64,000 bases of DNA from Polydactylus sextarius (lineage: Eukaryota > Chordata > Actinopteri > Polynemidae): the NCBI GenBank assembly GCA_016801845.1, contig CM028924.1, positions 8,832,501 to 8,896,500 on the forward strand. The letters are read 5' to 3'. The notes beneath the pieces are model-generated. The model did no database searches. It had not been told where the DNA came from and saw nothing but the letters and a program-made list of their open reading frames with translations. Each line of letters opens with the position of its first letter. Within the stretch, counting starts at the first letter, position 1. Positions 1 through 13,887 of the stretch are shown piece by piece. Made by a program: the position numbers and the translations under genes.

Positions 1-3000
1 AATTATGTAATCGTATTAATGTTGACAAATTACAATCTGACTCCTTGTTAGGCTTTGAATAGTTTTTCACTAAAAACAAAAGCTCCTTCTGTCATTTTGG
101 CTTCCTATGCTGGCAGAGGTTGAAAAGCTGTTGAGTAATCAGCACAGATGCATCGTTGTTAATTAGGAAGCAGCCGGGGGGAGCCGGGTGTTTGGGACAG
201 AAAAGCTTCAGGAGCTCTGATGGGGAAAACTAGTCTTTAGACATTCTATCTTGGGCCTTTTTTAGTCTGCCAAAATTTAATGAAAACAGATATATATCTC
301 TCATTTATCTACATATTTTCTTTGGTATTAGTAATTGGATTCAGGTGAGGAAGTGTTGAATTTGTTTTGTTGTGTGTTGTTTGTCTCAAGTACTGTACTT
401 CACTGCATTTGAAGTCACAATTGTTACAGAGAACAAATTCAAGTCATAAAGGACAAGAAGAAAGGAGTCAAATGAGGTGAAGCATCAAAGAGGAAGCAGG
501 TGTTGACTGAACAGCATCTACCAAGTCCTGTGTTTAAACGCAGGTACTCTAGAGAAGATGCATGCTCTAAATGATGGTATGTAAGTGTTTGAAAGGTTTA
601 ATGAACTTGATATGATTTTTATTGAGACTGAATGAGCAGAGAAATCGAACTAAATGCAGAGTGGACGACTTTCTCAGAGCATGAGACTCATAAAACTAAA
701 AATGCTTTAACGACCGTTACTGTTTTTATATGAAAAACTAAGACTATTAAAGTCTGTTTTAAGAAGGAAACCATTAAAAGTGATAAATGCGGCCATTCAT
801 ATTTCCTTTGTTGATTCTTCCAAACACTTGGCAGCTCTGTGTCTTTTGTTTTTTATTCTTGTTTTTAGTTTCCACATGGAAAACAATATTTGAGGACACA
901 TGGAGAGAAAAGGTACAAAATATAACTTGGGGCTAAACACTTCAGCACTTTATAACTATAGCTGTAACGATTATGTTTCCATAAAGATTATGACTTCCAT
1001 AACGTAGTGAAAATATGAAAGGATAGTTATAATGTTTCTTTATTTTCTGTTACTGTGTTTTGGAAACTTTAGAGACTTTTGCTGCAGAAGAAAGGGATTT
1101 AGCCTAATAATACCCAAAAATGATTGAATTGATCATATTTACAGCTTTAAAAAGGTCAAATTGGAAATATTCTTGAGCATCGCTTTACAGGCTCAAATAT
1201 TATCTTCTATCTTCTAATCTTTTCATAGCACAGCATTCTGCTGGATGCTATTGCAGTTGTGTGTTGCCACTGACTTTATACAAGATTCCTTTGAGTTGGT
1301 GCACTATTGCATTAACAGATAAGATGAATCTGTAAAATGTTCTCAAACAAATGTATCTTCTGATCTTGTTGTAAAATAGCTCAGATTGATGGTGATGATG
1401 AAGGTGGTTGGTAGATTAACTAGGTATGACTAAGTAAGTGAGGCCTTATGTACATAATGCACAGAAAGTGTTTGCATTGATTTGATTTTCAGCTCTTCTT
1501 TGAAGTGAATGAAAAAATAAGACACAAAAAGCACTGAATTTATCTAAAAACTATCAGTCTAATCTTACTGATTTAAAAAACCTTTGAAGGTTTTCAGTGT
1601 GTCTCACAAGCAGGTGAGAGCTTTCACTTTCACTTACTGTGGACCATATGTATTCATGATGAGTGTCCATTTTCTTGAAATATCCTGTCCTCATCTTGTA
1701 GATCTGTCATCTGTGGGCACATCTTTTGATTTTTAGCTGCTCAGACATTTTCTTCACTAATGTCCGTCCACAGACAGATAGAACCATATAAACACCTGCT
1801 AAAGGGCTAAGTGAAAGTTTTAGATGTCTCCAGGATCATATTTTTTCATAATCGCTCACATAGACTCAAGAGATGAGAACTATAGCAGGCTCATTTTTGT
1901 AGCTGGTGATAAATCTGACACAAAAAATGTACCAATATAACACTGCTGTAGCAGGGCTTTAGCTCATAATATGTACCAGTCTATTGAGTGGTGTTTTTTT
2001 CATTTGGAATAGATCAGGATGTAAATGACCAGCATTTTTATTCATTTCCTCATCAGTGCAGACTCCCCACTCTTTATAAACGACAATAAATCTTTTCTCA
2101 TTGCAGCGATTGGCAATTTACAAAACATTAAACTGTGACAGTGGTGGAGCAACTATGTGCAACTGTGTGTTGAAGACCAAAAGTAACTGGATGAGGCTTT
2201 TTTAACTATGTGTTGGTGACTTGACACAATATTCTAGGTCTCTCACACAGATATGTAAACCACAAACAGGAAGAAGTTGCAAGTCTGCAAACAAAATGAG
2301 AAAAGATCCCACATCTCCAAAGTGTCATCTTTAGAAATCAAAATATCTCATGTACCAAACATGCAACGTCTAACAATCCAAATACTCAGACTAACTCTAG
2401 GATATATTTAGAAATTAAATTATTAACTTACTCATATTAACTATATTAGAAATTAACTACATCCTGCCTAAGTAAGTAAGAGTAAGGCAATATGTACCAG
2501 TTTTGGGTGTCCTATCTTGACATCCCCACCACTTTCTCAGTCTAAGCATGCAAAACGCAAGCATGTTACTCACCACCCTTAACATTGCCAAGAACACTAT
2601 CCTCAAGAACTGCAAGACAGAAAAGAATTTAAGCTTTTCCCAGCATAGCAACCTCCTTTTAGACCATATCTGCATGTGGAGAATGTCTGCCACTTGGCAA
2701 AAACATTCATCAAATGGCTGGAATCCATTTGACATGAGACCCAATGATTAGCGCTCCAGTCTAGTGTGGGTGGTTGCTGCCTCGCTGAGTGTCCATCAGG
2801 TAGGGTTGAGACGGGGTCCTTGGTGCTTGGTTCTTTGGTGTGGGCCCTGGGTGGGTGGTGCTGTGCCGCAGTGGGTCTAACTGGTGGGTGGATTGGGGGG
2901 ATGGTCAGGGGTGGGCACTTCCTCATGGTTGGGGGTGGACACAGGGTGTTGGCGGGGGTGTTTTCCCACCTACCCCTGAGGCTATTGTTTCTACATATTT

Positions 3001-4680
3001 ACATGCACACATTTTAGTTTTCAATTGTTTCCCACAGAGCAGAGTTTCTGAACCTTGCTCATCAATAAGTGATTTCAGACCTCAGAACTTTGACCTTTGC
3101 ACCTCCTCCCAGAGGAGACTGCTTTTTGTTGGACATCGCACATTTCCTCTCGTTTTCTCTTCCGTTCTCACACCACACTCGATCCTTGAGTAAGTGTTTC
3201 CACAGTGAGCTATTGTTTCCCTCTTCCATGTCTGTACTCAGCCTCCCTGTGGATGATGAGTGATAGCACCTTGAATGTGGAGAACCTCATGATTCAAATG
3301 GAAAAAAAAAAAAATCAGCAGAGGTTTGATGATGTGCTGTGCTGCTTGAATCTCAAAGGACCACATTCAAGACTCATTTCCATAGTGTGCAGCGGTACCG
3401 CTCTGATGTAAATGAGTCTCGGGGGGATGACGAGCGTTGGCCAAACCATAATGTCACATCAAAACATTTGATGTTGCTGCAATCAACACTAGACGGCAGC
3501 GAGCATCTTATTTAGCAACGTAAAGGTGTCAACTGTCTATTGACTGTCCATATATTTGGTCAGGATAAATCAATATATGATTAAATATTTATATAAATAT
3601 ATCAGATATCTGGTCATCTGATACTAAGGAGGTCCTGCTTGACCACAGCAGTTTCTTTCTAATGTCTAATAAGATTCTGAATACTGTATATTTCTAAGAA
3701 ATAAGTTGTAAATATAAAAATTCACCTCAAAAATGAATTTGTCAAAAATGTTGTCATTCATTGAGTCATATTTAAACATGGTGGATAACAGCGACTTCAT
3801 TTAAAAATGTAAACACTTCAAACACACGTTGGTCTCAGTTTTCTCCATCTCGTCATATCACTTCACGTGCACTTTTGAACCCAGCTGCAGATGCTGAGTG
3901 CTGTGACTGGAACCAGACTGTCCCACAATAATGGCATCATTGATCATTGGGTGGTGAGGTGGGGGGGGCATCATTACGTTGCTGCCTTCAAAGCTCCCTG
4001 CGCCATGAGAAACATTTTGTGAAACAGAAAGAAAGGCGGCCTCTAACTTGGTGAGAGGCTTGATCTGCTTTCAGCATTACCCTCTGAAGCCTGATGTGCT
4101 TTTAGCTCTAAATCTGACCTTCAGACACTGATAACTGGGTTTGATTGCTGACAGACCGGGCTGATATCAAATATGCATCAAGTCATGTAACGGACAGACA
4201 TGAATTCTCCTCCTGACAGTTTGTTTGATTGTATTTTTTGATCCGTGACACCAGTTTAATGGAAAATATCAGTGGACATGATAAGGTTGTTTTTTTTTTT
4301 AATCAGGACCGGCTGCTAACGTTCACATGACATTTAGTGCTTTTGATAATTCAAGCGGAACAACACCTGGAGCTGATCTCAGGCATGCTAAAAATATTAG
4401 ATTAATAGATTAATATCACATTTATACAGCTACCCAGTGAAGCAAGTAAGAAATTATATAATACTGAAGAAATATTTATTTGCCACTAAAAACAAAGCAG
4501 GAAATTAAAAAAAAAGACATAAAAATAATCAAATAATATCCTTTTAAAATGTACAGTAAATACGTATTTAGTGTTAATGGTGAAGTAGGACGTTTTTAAA
4601 TTTTGAGAATATTTAGAAAATGTTTAAAAAAAAAACATATAAATAAATATGTAACAGGCGTGACTGTCTTATTGACCACT
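1..4680. other. Intergenic region upstream of tpst1
   Basis: AT-rich DNA with no open reading frame that looks like a real exon. The only recognisable content is an L1-like fragment at about 2510-3000, a short poly-A tract near 3300 and short A or T runs. The sequence from about 1 to 2400 shows no repeat that I recognise and no splice-bounded coding sequence. Confidence 0.6.
2510..3000 (+). mobile_element. Degraded L1-type LINE 3' end (ORF2 C-terminus plus G-rich tail)
   Basis: In the + frame, 2548-2750 reads like the extreme C-terminus of a fish L1-type ORF2 protein: an AKNTILKN segment, then NLSFSQHSNLLLDHI, then a WNPFDM-like end before a stop. This resembles the L1 pattern of Trp/Lys-rich, Ser-x-x-x-W and Trp-x-P blocks. 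It is followed at about 2760-2970 by a G- and GT-rich stretch with many GGG runs, as in L1 3' UTRs. No reverse transcriptase domain is left upstream, so this would be a 5'-truncated, decayed copy. The assignment rests on remembered family patterns and is tentative. Confidence 0.4.
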
Positions 4681-4689
4681 GATAACGGA

Positions 4690-4830
4690 ACTCGAATGTA
4701 CTGTGCTTTTAAATCTGCTCCAGTTCCGCCCCACGTAATACCGACCAATCAGCAGCCGCGACATACAACCCCCTCTGAAAATCGGACCAATCAGAGCTCG
4801 TCTTTCACCTCCTGTGGAACAGTAAGTTGT
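4690..4830 (+). promoter_or_regulatory. Probable tpst1 promoter with two CCAAT boxes
   Basis: Two CCAATCAG motifs, the classical NF-Y site, lie at 4745-4752 and 4787-4794 on the + strand, 42 bp apart. No TATA box sits near them. The sequence then changes from AT-rich to CpG-containing (about 4720-5360), as at a TATA-less vertebrate promoter. A probable non-coding exon with a good splice donor follows directly. Assignment to tpst1 is inferred from strand and position, since no other + strand gene lies between here and the coding exons. Confidence 0.55.
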
Positions 4831-5024
4831 GGCTGTTTCTTATCACCTTCAGTCTTCGCAGCGCAACAAGCCTGTCCTCTATGCGCCTCGCACGGTCTGT
4901 CTGCTCGGAAAAATGTGCTGAAACTGCCTCAAGAGGACGGTACAACTATTTGGGACTTCCGCATCGTTTACAGTGGAAGTTTTTAAACCGAGAAATCCGA
5001 GTCTCCTGCGCCGTATCCGCAGCG
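4830..5024 (+). other. tpst1: Probable non-coding first exon of tpst1 (5' UTR)
   Basis: GC- and CpG-richer sequence just downstream of the CCAAT pair, ending in GCG followed by the donor gtaggt at 5025. No convincing coding frame crosses it. Vertebrate TPST1 genes start with untranslated exons, and the first coding exon here has its own acceptor at 13806-13807, so an upstream exon must exist. The start is approximate because no transcript evidence is available. It could instead belong to an unseen transcript. Confidence 0.45.
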
Positions 5025-6183
5025 GTAGGTAGATATTTATTATTATTTTTTGGCGCTGTGGTGTTGTTGCAATGTCCCTCTCCTATCGTTTCCCTTCAGC
5101 CCGGGAGCTGCGACAATTAAACGCACATTTTTTCTCCTTGCTGGGAGGGTTTAAAATATCCGCAGTTCTTTAACATTACCGCTATTATTGTTTTTTTTTT
5201 TTAAGATATAGGGGGTTACATAACAGCGAGTGCGTTAGCTTCTGGAAAAAAAACAGACTTTGTCAGACATAATGAGACACATTAAAAACCCCACGTCAAA
5301 TGAAATAATATAACGAGACGCGTATGTTCTCACAGAGCTCCGTTACGTACCGTCCTCAGGGGGACGTCGCTTAATTGTAGCAAGAAAAGGAAAACAAAAA
5401 AAATGTGTCCTGGTAAAGATGAATGTAGGTAAGGTTACATAGCCTGGAGATCACAGGAGACGGTTTTTTTTTTTTTTTACGGATCTTTGGAGGCAACTCT
5501 TCCGCTTGACATAAGGCTGTGTCTGGAAAAATTCAACTTAAAACATGTCCTCGGTGCTGCTGCTGCTCCAGATACACAGTTTTACAGAGGGTGCGGTATA
5601 ACGGCTCTTAGAATCAATTCGGTTCGAAATCTAACGTTCTGATGTGACATATGCATCATCATCATCATCATAACATTCTAATCGTTATTGTCATCAGACA
5701 GGACAAACCAGCAGACTTGGTTTCATACACATATACATAAATATATAGATGATTGGTTTGAGCTACGCTTCTTCCTGTTGGAGATGGCATCATTTAATTG
5801 CACTATTTTAAATATAGTTTGGTTTGAGGTTGCCAACAATATTAATAGATAATGGTGTGTGTATATATATGAAATAGTTCTGACCTGTGAGTGCAATAAG
5901 TGTTGGAAAAATTAATAATAATAATATTCATAATACAAAGGAGTCAGAGCTGTATATTAATATTAAGATAAGGATCTATTGATGATGTTATATGGTCGTA
6001 TTCATTAATAAAAACAGTTACTTTTCCATACCAGATTGTGTCAGACTATTGCACAACAGTGAGGTGGTCACACAATGTTAAATAGTCGTGTTCTATACTA
6101 TGTTTATCAAGTGACATGATCATGTTCGTCTATTCTCTTGCCTGTTCATGTCAAACTAGAAAGTAAATATAGGAAATACTTGG

Positions 6184-6186
<3 letters not shown>

Positions 6187-6215
<29 letters not shown>
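6187..6215. repeat. (TG)n microsatellite
   Basis: Uninterrupted TG dinucleotide run of about 14 units in tpst1 intron 1. Confidence 0.95.
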
Positions 6216-6217
<2 letters not shown>

Positions 6218-8163
6218 GAAATTGTCCAGTGGGATTAAAATTAAACGATTCCACCGTGGCTGTAGGCTGACAAGGATGAATGTTTGTAAAAATAGTTTTG
6301 TGGTAGTCTTCAGAAGCTAGAGGGGAAGAGGAAAAAAAAAGTTTCCAGTGGCCACTAAGAGGCATAAACCAGCAGTGTGTTGGTAGCCGGGAGCACATCT
6401 GCTGTGTCTGCAGGTGGCCTGTGTTGGAGGACTGGGGGTCCGGTTGGATCAAGAGTACTTTCCTCAGGTCTCGCTCCTCCCAGTGGGTTGGCGTCCGCAG
6501 CTGTCGAGCCAGATCGGTCGGACTCCATCGGTTTGTTTCCTTGTCTGAAAAAAAGAACACCCACTGCTGCATCACAATTATTACATTCAGTCAAACAGCT
6601 GTCTCACCACTGGGGCCGTTCAGGGTTTTAACTGCAGAGCAAGGCCCATTTTTTTTATGAACTTCTTCCAAAAAAAGTGCATGCAGTTTCGGGACGGACT
6701 TCGCCCACATTCATCAAACCTCCCAGAATAGTAAAACTGATGGCAGCGATGTCAGAAATCTCCTGTGCTGTTTGTTCTTCACTGTGCAGTCCCTGAACTG
6801 ATGGATCACGGCTTGATGATGGATCGTGGTTGAGACGAGAACGACCTGCTTCTTCCTGTTTTGTCTACGGTGACAAATTTGACAGCTTTCACATGGTGAA
6901 TGTGTTTTTTTTTTTTTTTGCCTCTAGATTTCATAGTGACAGAGCTTTATACTTTCAATCACATTAATCATAAACAAAAACAAAACAAAACAAAAAAAAA
7001 AAAAAAACATGGCTGTTCATTAGCGTTCATGTCCAGGAACAGCTGAGCCGTGAGCCAACACGTTCGGTGACCACCCACGCATTGGTCAGGTTTCCCTGGT
7101 GACTTGATGTTTCTTAGTAGCAGAAGAATGGACCTATTATAGAGCTGTGAAGTGGAAGGAGCCGCTGCTTCCACAAGTGTTTTCCCCATCCCTATTGCAA
7201 TGTGTATTTGAAATGTTATTTGTGTTCATATTGAACGCGAGAGAAACACAGTTATGTCCCGGATAATGTAATGGCCTGATGTGTTTCTGTTAGTAATGTT
7301 GTCTTTGTTGATAAATGTAACACCATAGCTGGTAATATCCGTCAAAGCGGACACAGAATTTCAGTCAAGTGATTTAAGCTGCAGATTGTGCTTTTAAACT
7401 CTTTTCTAAATATAGAAGATATGTAGATCTGACAAGCTTTTGAAGTTTGTAATCTCATCTCTACTTGCTAAAAACATGCGACAGATAGCAGTGTCGAAAT
7501 TTGATCAAATGTGGCCGCTACGGCGGCCTGCTTGGCAAATCTCAGATTTTGCCGTACCTCAGAGTCTGTTAGATGAACTCAAAGCCCCTCGTTGTTTAGG
7601 TTTAGGACACAATATCCGCCGCCTTTCATTACATTCATAACAACATATGATGTAGACACAACAAGTTTGCATGTTTTCTATGAGGCTGACACGAGCTGTT
7701 TCAGTCAGGCTACGCTAGCTATCGACGGGAAGAGTAGCTTCTCTAGATTCCATGAATGCCGAACTTCGGCTGAGTCTCGTCAACTGTCGCTCATTAATGT
7801 GTCACATTTCACTTCTTGCCATTTATTTATGACCCATTGCAGGTGAACAGATCTCAGCAGAAATAGACGGTGAAAAGATTTATCGCTAATGAAAGAAAAC
7901 ATAGCAGAAAAACGATTCACTGTAATTTCAACACGTAGGCTGCATCTGAACGTGTCAGAGACGTGAAAATTTTTAGTTGTTATAGAGTAATAGGGCAGTA
8001 TTTCTCTCTCTATGTCTCTCTTTCTCGCTCTCTGGACGAGGGTAAAGAAAAACCATGTGACCACTTTCTGGTTACAACTCCTCACTTTTCAGACAGCTCA
8101 TCAACAATGAATGAATGAGTGGCCATTATCCAAGGCAAACACAAAGTGGAAAGATGGGCCTTG

Positions 8164-8190
8164 CAGCAGCAACAGCAGCAGCAGCAGCAG
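8164..8190. repeat. (GCA)n trinucleotide repeat
   Basis: CAG/GCA repeat interrupted once by CAA, followed by an AAGCAGAAACAG-like tail. It creates a short poly-Gln open frame, but no gene evidence accompanies it. Confidence 0.85.
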
Positions 8191-8807
8191 AAGCAGAAAC
8201 AGAAACGCTGCAGTAACTGTGTCAGTGTGGGGGCACACATGCTCTTTAGCTGCAGTCGTTCAGTGACACAGTGGTGGATGAGGGAAGTGGTGAAACACAG
8301 GTGTCGGTTTCAGGTCAGGTATAAAATCGAGAGCCTTGAGGCGTCTACGCTCATAGAAAACAACCTTGACCTTGAATACTACGATGTGTGCACAACATCA
8401 CCTAAGGCATCCAGTAGCTTATAAACAAAACACAAGATATTATTATAGTAAAAATCACCAACAGAAGACAGTGACTTAAAAAAGGTGACTAAAAAATTGC
8501 TAGTAGCACAAACGTCAGATGTCAATGACAATTGAGTGCACAGAATCAAACATCTGAGATGACGTAAGGGAGTCGAACGCCAGCAGAAACGTTTTGGTAA
8601 AACTTTGGTAAATTAATTGAGAGCGTCATTTAAAACAACTATGTTTCACACTGTAGTAACATTTCACTCTAGTTTGGAAATGAGTCAAGTTGCGACCTAG
8701 ATCTGCTCGATTTAGGTCATTTTGGTTTTCAAGATATTTTCTACAGTAGATTATTTTTCTAAAGCAAGTTAGTCATACCACAGTGAAATGACAGATTATT
8801 TTTGGAC

Positions 8808-8813
<6 letters not shown>

Positions 8814-8852
<39 letters not shown>
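8814..8852. repeat. (TA)n microsatellite
   Basis: TA dinucleotide run of about 19 units followed by a T run, within tpst1 intron 1. Confidence 0.9.
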
Positions 8853-8860
<8 letters not shown>

Positions 8861-9201
8861 GCCCAGTAGTCGAACGCATCTGTATTTCTGGAGAAATTAA
8901 GCAAGAAATTGGATAACCATGACCTAGATGAACAAGACATCTAACTTCAGTAGATAATTCTACTACAATTTATTCACATTCTGTTTATAATTGTAGTTAT
9001 TTAAATATATGTTATTTTTTATTTATTTTTTTTTTTTTTAGGCTAAAGCATCTTTAAACATCAGTAACGCTCTGGAAGGATGTGAATAAAAATGATCCAT
9101 TTTCTAGAGCAACACTCCCACACTGACAGCACAGATTGTGCTCTGCCTCATAAATTGTCTTCATACTAGTTGACTGAAAGCTGCCCACTCAGTACACACA
9201 C

Positions 9202-9204
<3 letters not shown>

Positions 9205-9238
<34 letters not shown>
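9205..9238. repeat. (CA)n microsatellite
   Basis: CA dinucleotide run of about 17 units in tpst1 intron 1. Confidence 0.9.
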
Positions 9239-9241
<3 letters not shown>

Positions 9242-12200
9242 AGTCAGAAGCACATCTAGTGTTCAGTGTTTCTCATGCAGCCACTTTACAGATTAACAAC
9301 GTGTCAGTCGTTGTTTATAGCCCTGGCTTTGTGGTAGTGTTTATGCTGTTGCTGAGTTGTCAGGTGAAGTTGATTTACCCCCCGAGCGTTGCATCACATT
9401 AACGGGAGATGCTGAAACAGATTGTTGTAACGGCAGCGAGCCAGGAGCGTATATTCATAAGGGTCTGCAGAAAAGCTGTGGTTTGAAGTCAGAAGACTTC
9501 CTGTTTGAATTATGAAGTGGAACGAAATGATCAGTTTATCAGCGGTGTGGCGGCGTAGAGGTGACTGTTGTTATTCGATGCAGGTAGTATCAGTTGATCT
9601 GTATCAGGATACATGTATTACTTTCCATTCGCAACGTGGTGACATTACACATCAGACAACATTTGCAAGATCAAGGTATAGACTGAAAAGAAGTTGCATG
9701 AACAGTAAAGGAAGTGTAGGTGTGTTTGTCTTTAAGGTTGTTTTTACTGTGAATTGTTGACTTATTGTAAAGTCTAGTTAATGTAATGTTATGGTTCATA
9801 TCAATCAACACTGTTGCACTGAGTTCTGATGCTTATTACTCAGTGAACATTAGAAATTCAATATTTAATTCAACGTCGATGTCAACTCAAAAGATTTCCA
9901 TCTCGCATTAGTAAATAGTAAATGTTCCGAGTGGTCAACAAAAGCAGTAGACATGCAAAGTGCTTCACATTACTAGTCATGTTCATCTAACTGTGTGCAC
10001 TGTTTGCTACGCTCTCACGGGTCAGTTTCACTTTGTTCTGCAAGAATAAACATCAAACCTTCTGATCAGTGGGCGACTTCTTCTCCCTCCACGGCCAGAG
10101 AAAATATTTTAATCTCCTCAGCTGTGAGGAGGCTGTGGTGCACATCTGGTTCTCACAGGATTAAGTTTTTACATGAGCACATGAATGAATGACTGAATGA
10201 CTGAATACAGTTTGAGCTGTGGAAGTGACCGATATGAGAGGTTAGTGAGACGGAGCCGTCTGCTTCGAAATCACACCGAGATTAACAAAGTTCAGCTATT
10301 TTTCTTTCCGTCAATACGGCCAAGAATGTTATCTGGACAAACTGATCACAAATAAATGTCAGATTTTAAGGATTCTGTGTGACTGAGTGAAAGAGCAGAA
10401 GTTAAGTTTTTCACAAGAAGTGAAAACTGACGCCTGGAGCAGTTGGACAGTGTCCATGTATAATAATAATAATAATCATCTCATCCTCTGTTGATGAGTT
10501 TGAGAGAAAGAGGGAGAGTTTCCAGTTGTCTCTTTAAAATCACCCTGAGGATATAAACACTGTGACAGGTGTGTAAGCAAATTAAATCCCCCGGGAAACC
10601 GGGGAAACTGAGGCTCAAGGTTTGTGTAAATAAAGAAGGAGGAGGATGAGTGTGTTTGCAGTCATCACTGATTTATTTGTTCTGTAATCCCAACAGATAA
10701 TGCCTGGATGTAGAGGAACAGTAGCAGCATATTGAGGACGGAAAGCCACCCTGTCGGGTAAGTTTTGCACACAGCGCGATGACTTCACTGCAGCTGAAAC
10801 GAATCCGTCTTGTTGTAACATCCTCTTCCTTTAGCTTGTGATTGTGTCCACAGCGGTGTTATTTATGGAGGAGCCTGAGGGTCAGAGGTCACAGACTGGG
10901 TGGTGAGTGACCACAGTCCTGCTGATTTACTGATCTGGTATCAGATTGAAAATGACAGTGATGCACAAACATGACCAGACTGACGACTTCTGCTCTGTTT
11001 TATCTATCTCCATTATTATTATCATTTCAAAGCAGAGTCCGGTTTAGTTTGTGGGTATTTTCTTAGTGGCAGCTCTGATGTCGTCATCTCGCCTCTCAAA
11101 CTAGACTTCCTGCCTCATATTTCACGATCTCATCAGCTCCTTAAACACCAAACTCTCCACCTGTATATTGAATGGGAACCGTCGCTCGCTTGAACAAACT
11201 GTTTTAAAACATTATGGATCGTGATGGAAGCGTAAAAGCGTAACTCTTGGCAGGGCACCGCCACCGCCGACTGGTCCTGGCAGCAAACTACAAACACTCT
11301 GCTCCACTTTTTAAACTAAAACGCAGCATATTCTGACACGCTTTACCTGAATCGCCTTGTCGTCCATCAACTTTGATGCAGTTCACAACACGTTACGCCT
11401 CCGCATAATACGACTAAAGACACACACGTCATCTTTTAAAAGGCTCAGTTATAATCTATAGCATGTGTGCGCTAAAAAGGCGACATATTTATCCATTTAC
11501 ACTTTATCCATCCATCCATTCATGCCTTCCTTCCTTCCTGTAAGTAAACAAAGACATAATTGTCACAGCTGCACCGCATATAATGAACAGACCGATGATG
11601 AACGTCACGTTAAGAGTTTCAGATTCAAGGTTGGAGCCGCTTTATCGCTCAGTTTTGACTGCTTTTCTTCTGCAAACTGCAGCCGACGGCACCTTTTTAT
11701 ACTCGAATAGAAGGCAATGGAAACTAACTCACTGCCGAGTTTGGCTTGTTTTGGATCGCGGACAACATTTGGAGGACATTTAATGAAATAAACATAAGCC
11801 CAAGGTTATCTGTTTGATAAAAAAAATAATACTTTAATTCTTGCTGCGATTATGTGTCCGGTTACTTTTGTTTACTCTGAAACGCAGTCACATTTCATTG
11901 GAGCTGATGAACACATCAAAGTGACGGATTTGGCAGATTGTCGTCACATTTGCTGATTTATTTTTTTTTTCCTGCTGGATGCGGTGATCATTCATCCTTT
12001 TATCAGTAGAACATTTAATTGGTGAAATCTAATCTGGCTGGTGTTCCTAACACCGAGCTGACATGGCGAGGAAACGCAGCACAACCCTGGTTTCTTGCTC
12101 TTTCCTGTTTTTCTTTTCCTCTTCCTCGTCCTATCACATCCCATCTGAGATAAAGTGCAGAGCCGTCGTCGTTATTAAGTGTTGATGTGGTTTGGTTTCA

Positions 12201-13812
12201 CCGTTGCTCCGTGGAGAGCAGCCTCAGCCTCCACTGCTTCCCCTAACAGATCAATGGGAAAAAATCCTGCAAGGAGGATACGATGTCAGTAACAGGAGAG
12301 AGGAGGCTCAATTAATTTAACGCAAACACATTTTAGCTTTGGTGTAAGGTGTAACCTGACACTGCTCTGAATCTCAGCCGCACTTTATCACGCACACGTT
12401 TGTGAGCCTTCACCTCAGATAGGAGTGTGACATGTATCTGTAGATCTACGTTTCTACTTTCCTGATTTTGAAAACGATGTTTATACCATCTACGTGTCGT
12501 TGGTTCATATTTCTCATGATCGAGTCCAAACATTAGTAAACATTAATGGAGGACGTAGAGGCGGCGCTCGGTTAAAGCCAAAAAAAGCGAGTAGAGTCAA
12601 GCAGAGTTGTGCTAGAACAGGACGGTTAAAAAGCTCTATTAGAAGTCTGTTTTACTACACAGCAGCACACACTATAGTTTGCTTTACCTTAACCAGCCTG
12701 TTATTACACCAGTGACTCATCTTTGACCTCTCATTTTCCACCTTTTCTTCTGTCTTTCACTCTTTCTGATAATATGCGACTGTAAAAGTGACTCATGAAG
12801 TTTCCCTTTGGGGCCAATAACAATAATGTAAACTGAAGGTGTTGTCTTCCTGAACCGCTTAAAAAAAACACACACAGATGAGACGTTTCCAACGATGTAT
12901 GAAACAAAGAAATTAGCATTCTTCATGGCTGTGAGAGTCTTTTTTTTACTTTCTTCATCCTCGGTGCAGAGGGAATAGTTGAAGCATTTATGTGCAGCTT
13001 AGTTCCGTATGAGCTCCCTCACTCACAGGGAGCCAAATGCGAAGATTAGCATTAATGTTTTTGCCGTATAAGCATGAGTTGGCAGTTAAGGATGTTTGCT
13101 TAAAAAGCAACAACAGCCACTTGGCTCATTAGACACAAGAGACACGCTGAGACGAAAAAAAAAATAAAAAAAATGTTGGCAACGCCGATGTCAGAGGGGG
13201 GAAACAGATGGTGCATCGGCTCCTTCTGTCCAAATCTGACCACACGCATTCACACGCATCATATAAAATATATACGAGCATGTTTCATGTATGGATTAAT
13301 GACATCACTGATCCAGTCACATGTGGTCACTTAAAACACGTGAAGACACATTCCAGCGTTCCCCACAGGCTTGAAACATACTTGTGGTGGAGTTTAGTGC
13401 TGTTATGTTGTTAATCAGGCTGCTTGCTCAAGTCTCGAAAAGGCTGGAATTTTGAAACGCTGTTTTCCAGACCTTGAAAAGGCAGGAATTTTGTGTGAAA
13501 GTCTTGGAAAAGTCTGGAAAATAGTATAACTTGTAGTAGGATCCATCATTTATCCATCAGTTCACTCATTCATTCACTTTTTTTGTGATTTTTCATATGT
13601 TTTTACAACGTTTTTGTCAAATTTTATGTGGATTCTGCATTCATTGTATTCAATCTACACACACGTTTTTTTTGTCTTTGGGATGGTTTTGGGGCCTTGG
13701 TACCTGGTACTATGATTATGTTTTTTATTAGTGTTGCTCAATGAATTGTTACTGTGATGTGTAGTGAGAGTTACTGATGTCATTTTGGTTTTTGTGTGAT
13801 GTTCCAGGCCTC

Positions 13813-13887
13813 ATGGAGCTGGGAGGTCGCCGCCTGCTGTGCACCAGGGAGCTCCATCCATGCCTGGTTCCCAGCAGAGAACCATAA
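13813..13887 (+). promoter_or_regulatory. Upstream ORF 1 in the tpst1 5' leader
   Basis: The first ATG after the acceptor at 13806-13807 opens a 24-codon frame starting MELGGRRLLC and stopping at TAA (13885-13887), 113 nt before the main start. If this exon is used as modelled, every transcript carries this uORF, which would normally lower translation from the main ATG. The peptide resembles nothing I know. Function is inferred from position only. Confidence 0.5.

Larger units (their letters stand above)
5025..13807 (+). other. tpst1: tpst1 intron 1
   Basis: 8.8 kb of non-coding DNA between the probable first exon and the acceptor ...gttccag at 13801-13807. It holds a (TG)n run near 6187-6215, a (GCA)n run near 8164-8190, (TA)n at about 8814-8852 and (CA)n at about 9205-9238. 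There is also a short, repeated 'cttgaaaaggc-tggaatttt' type sequence at 13430-13525. Open frames here (for example the poly-Gln frame at 8119-8424) lack splice signals or family resemblance and are not annotated. Confidence 0.55.

Noticed and set aside
4603..4986. 127-codon frame over the promoter and first exon
   Set aside because: It spans the CCAAT boxes and AT-rich upstream DNA, resembles no protein and ends inside the probable non-coding exon.
8119..8424. Open frame with nine consecutive Gln codons
   Set aside because: It is the translation of a (GCA)n repeat in a tpst1 intron, with no family resemblance around it.
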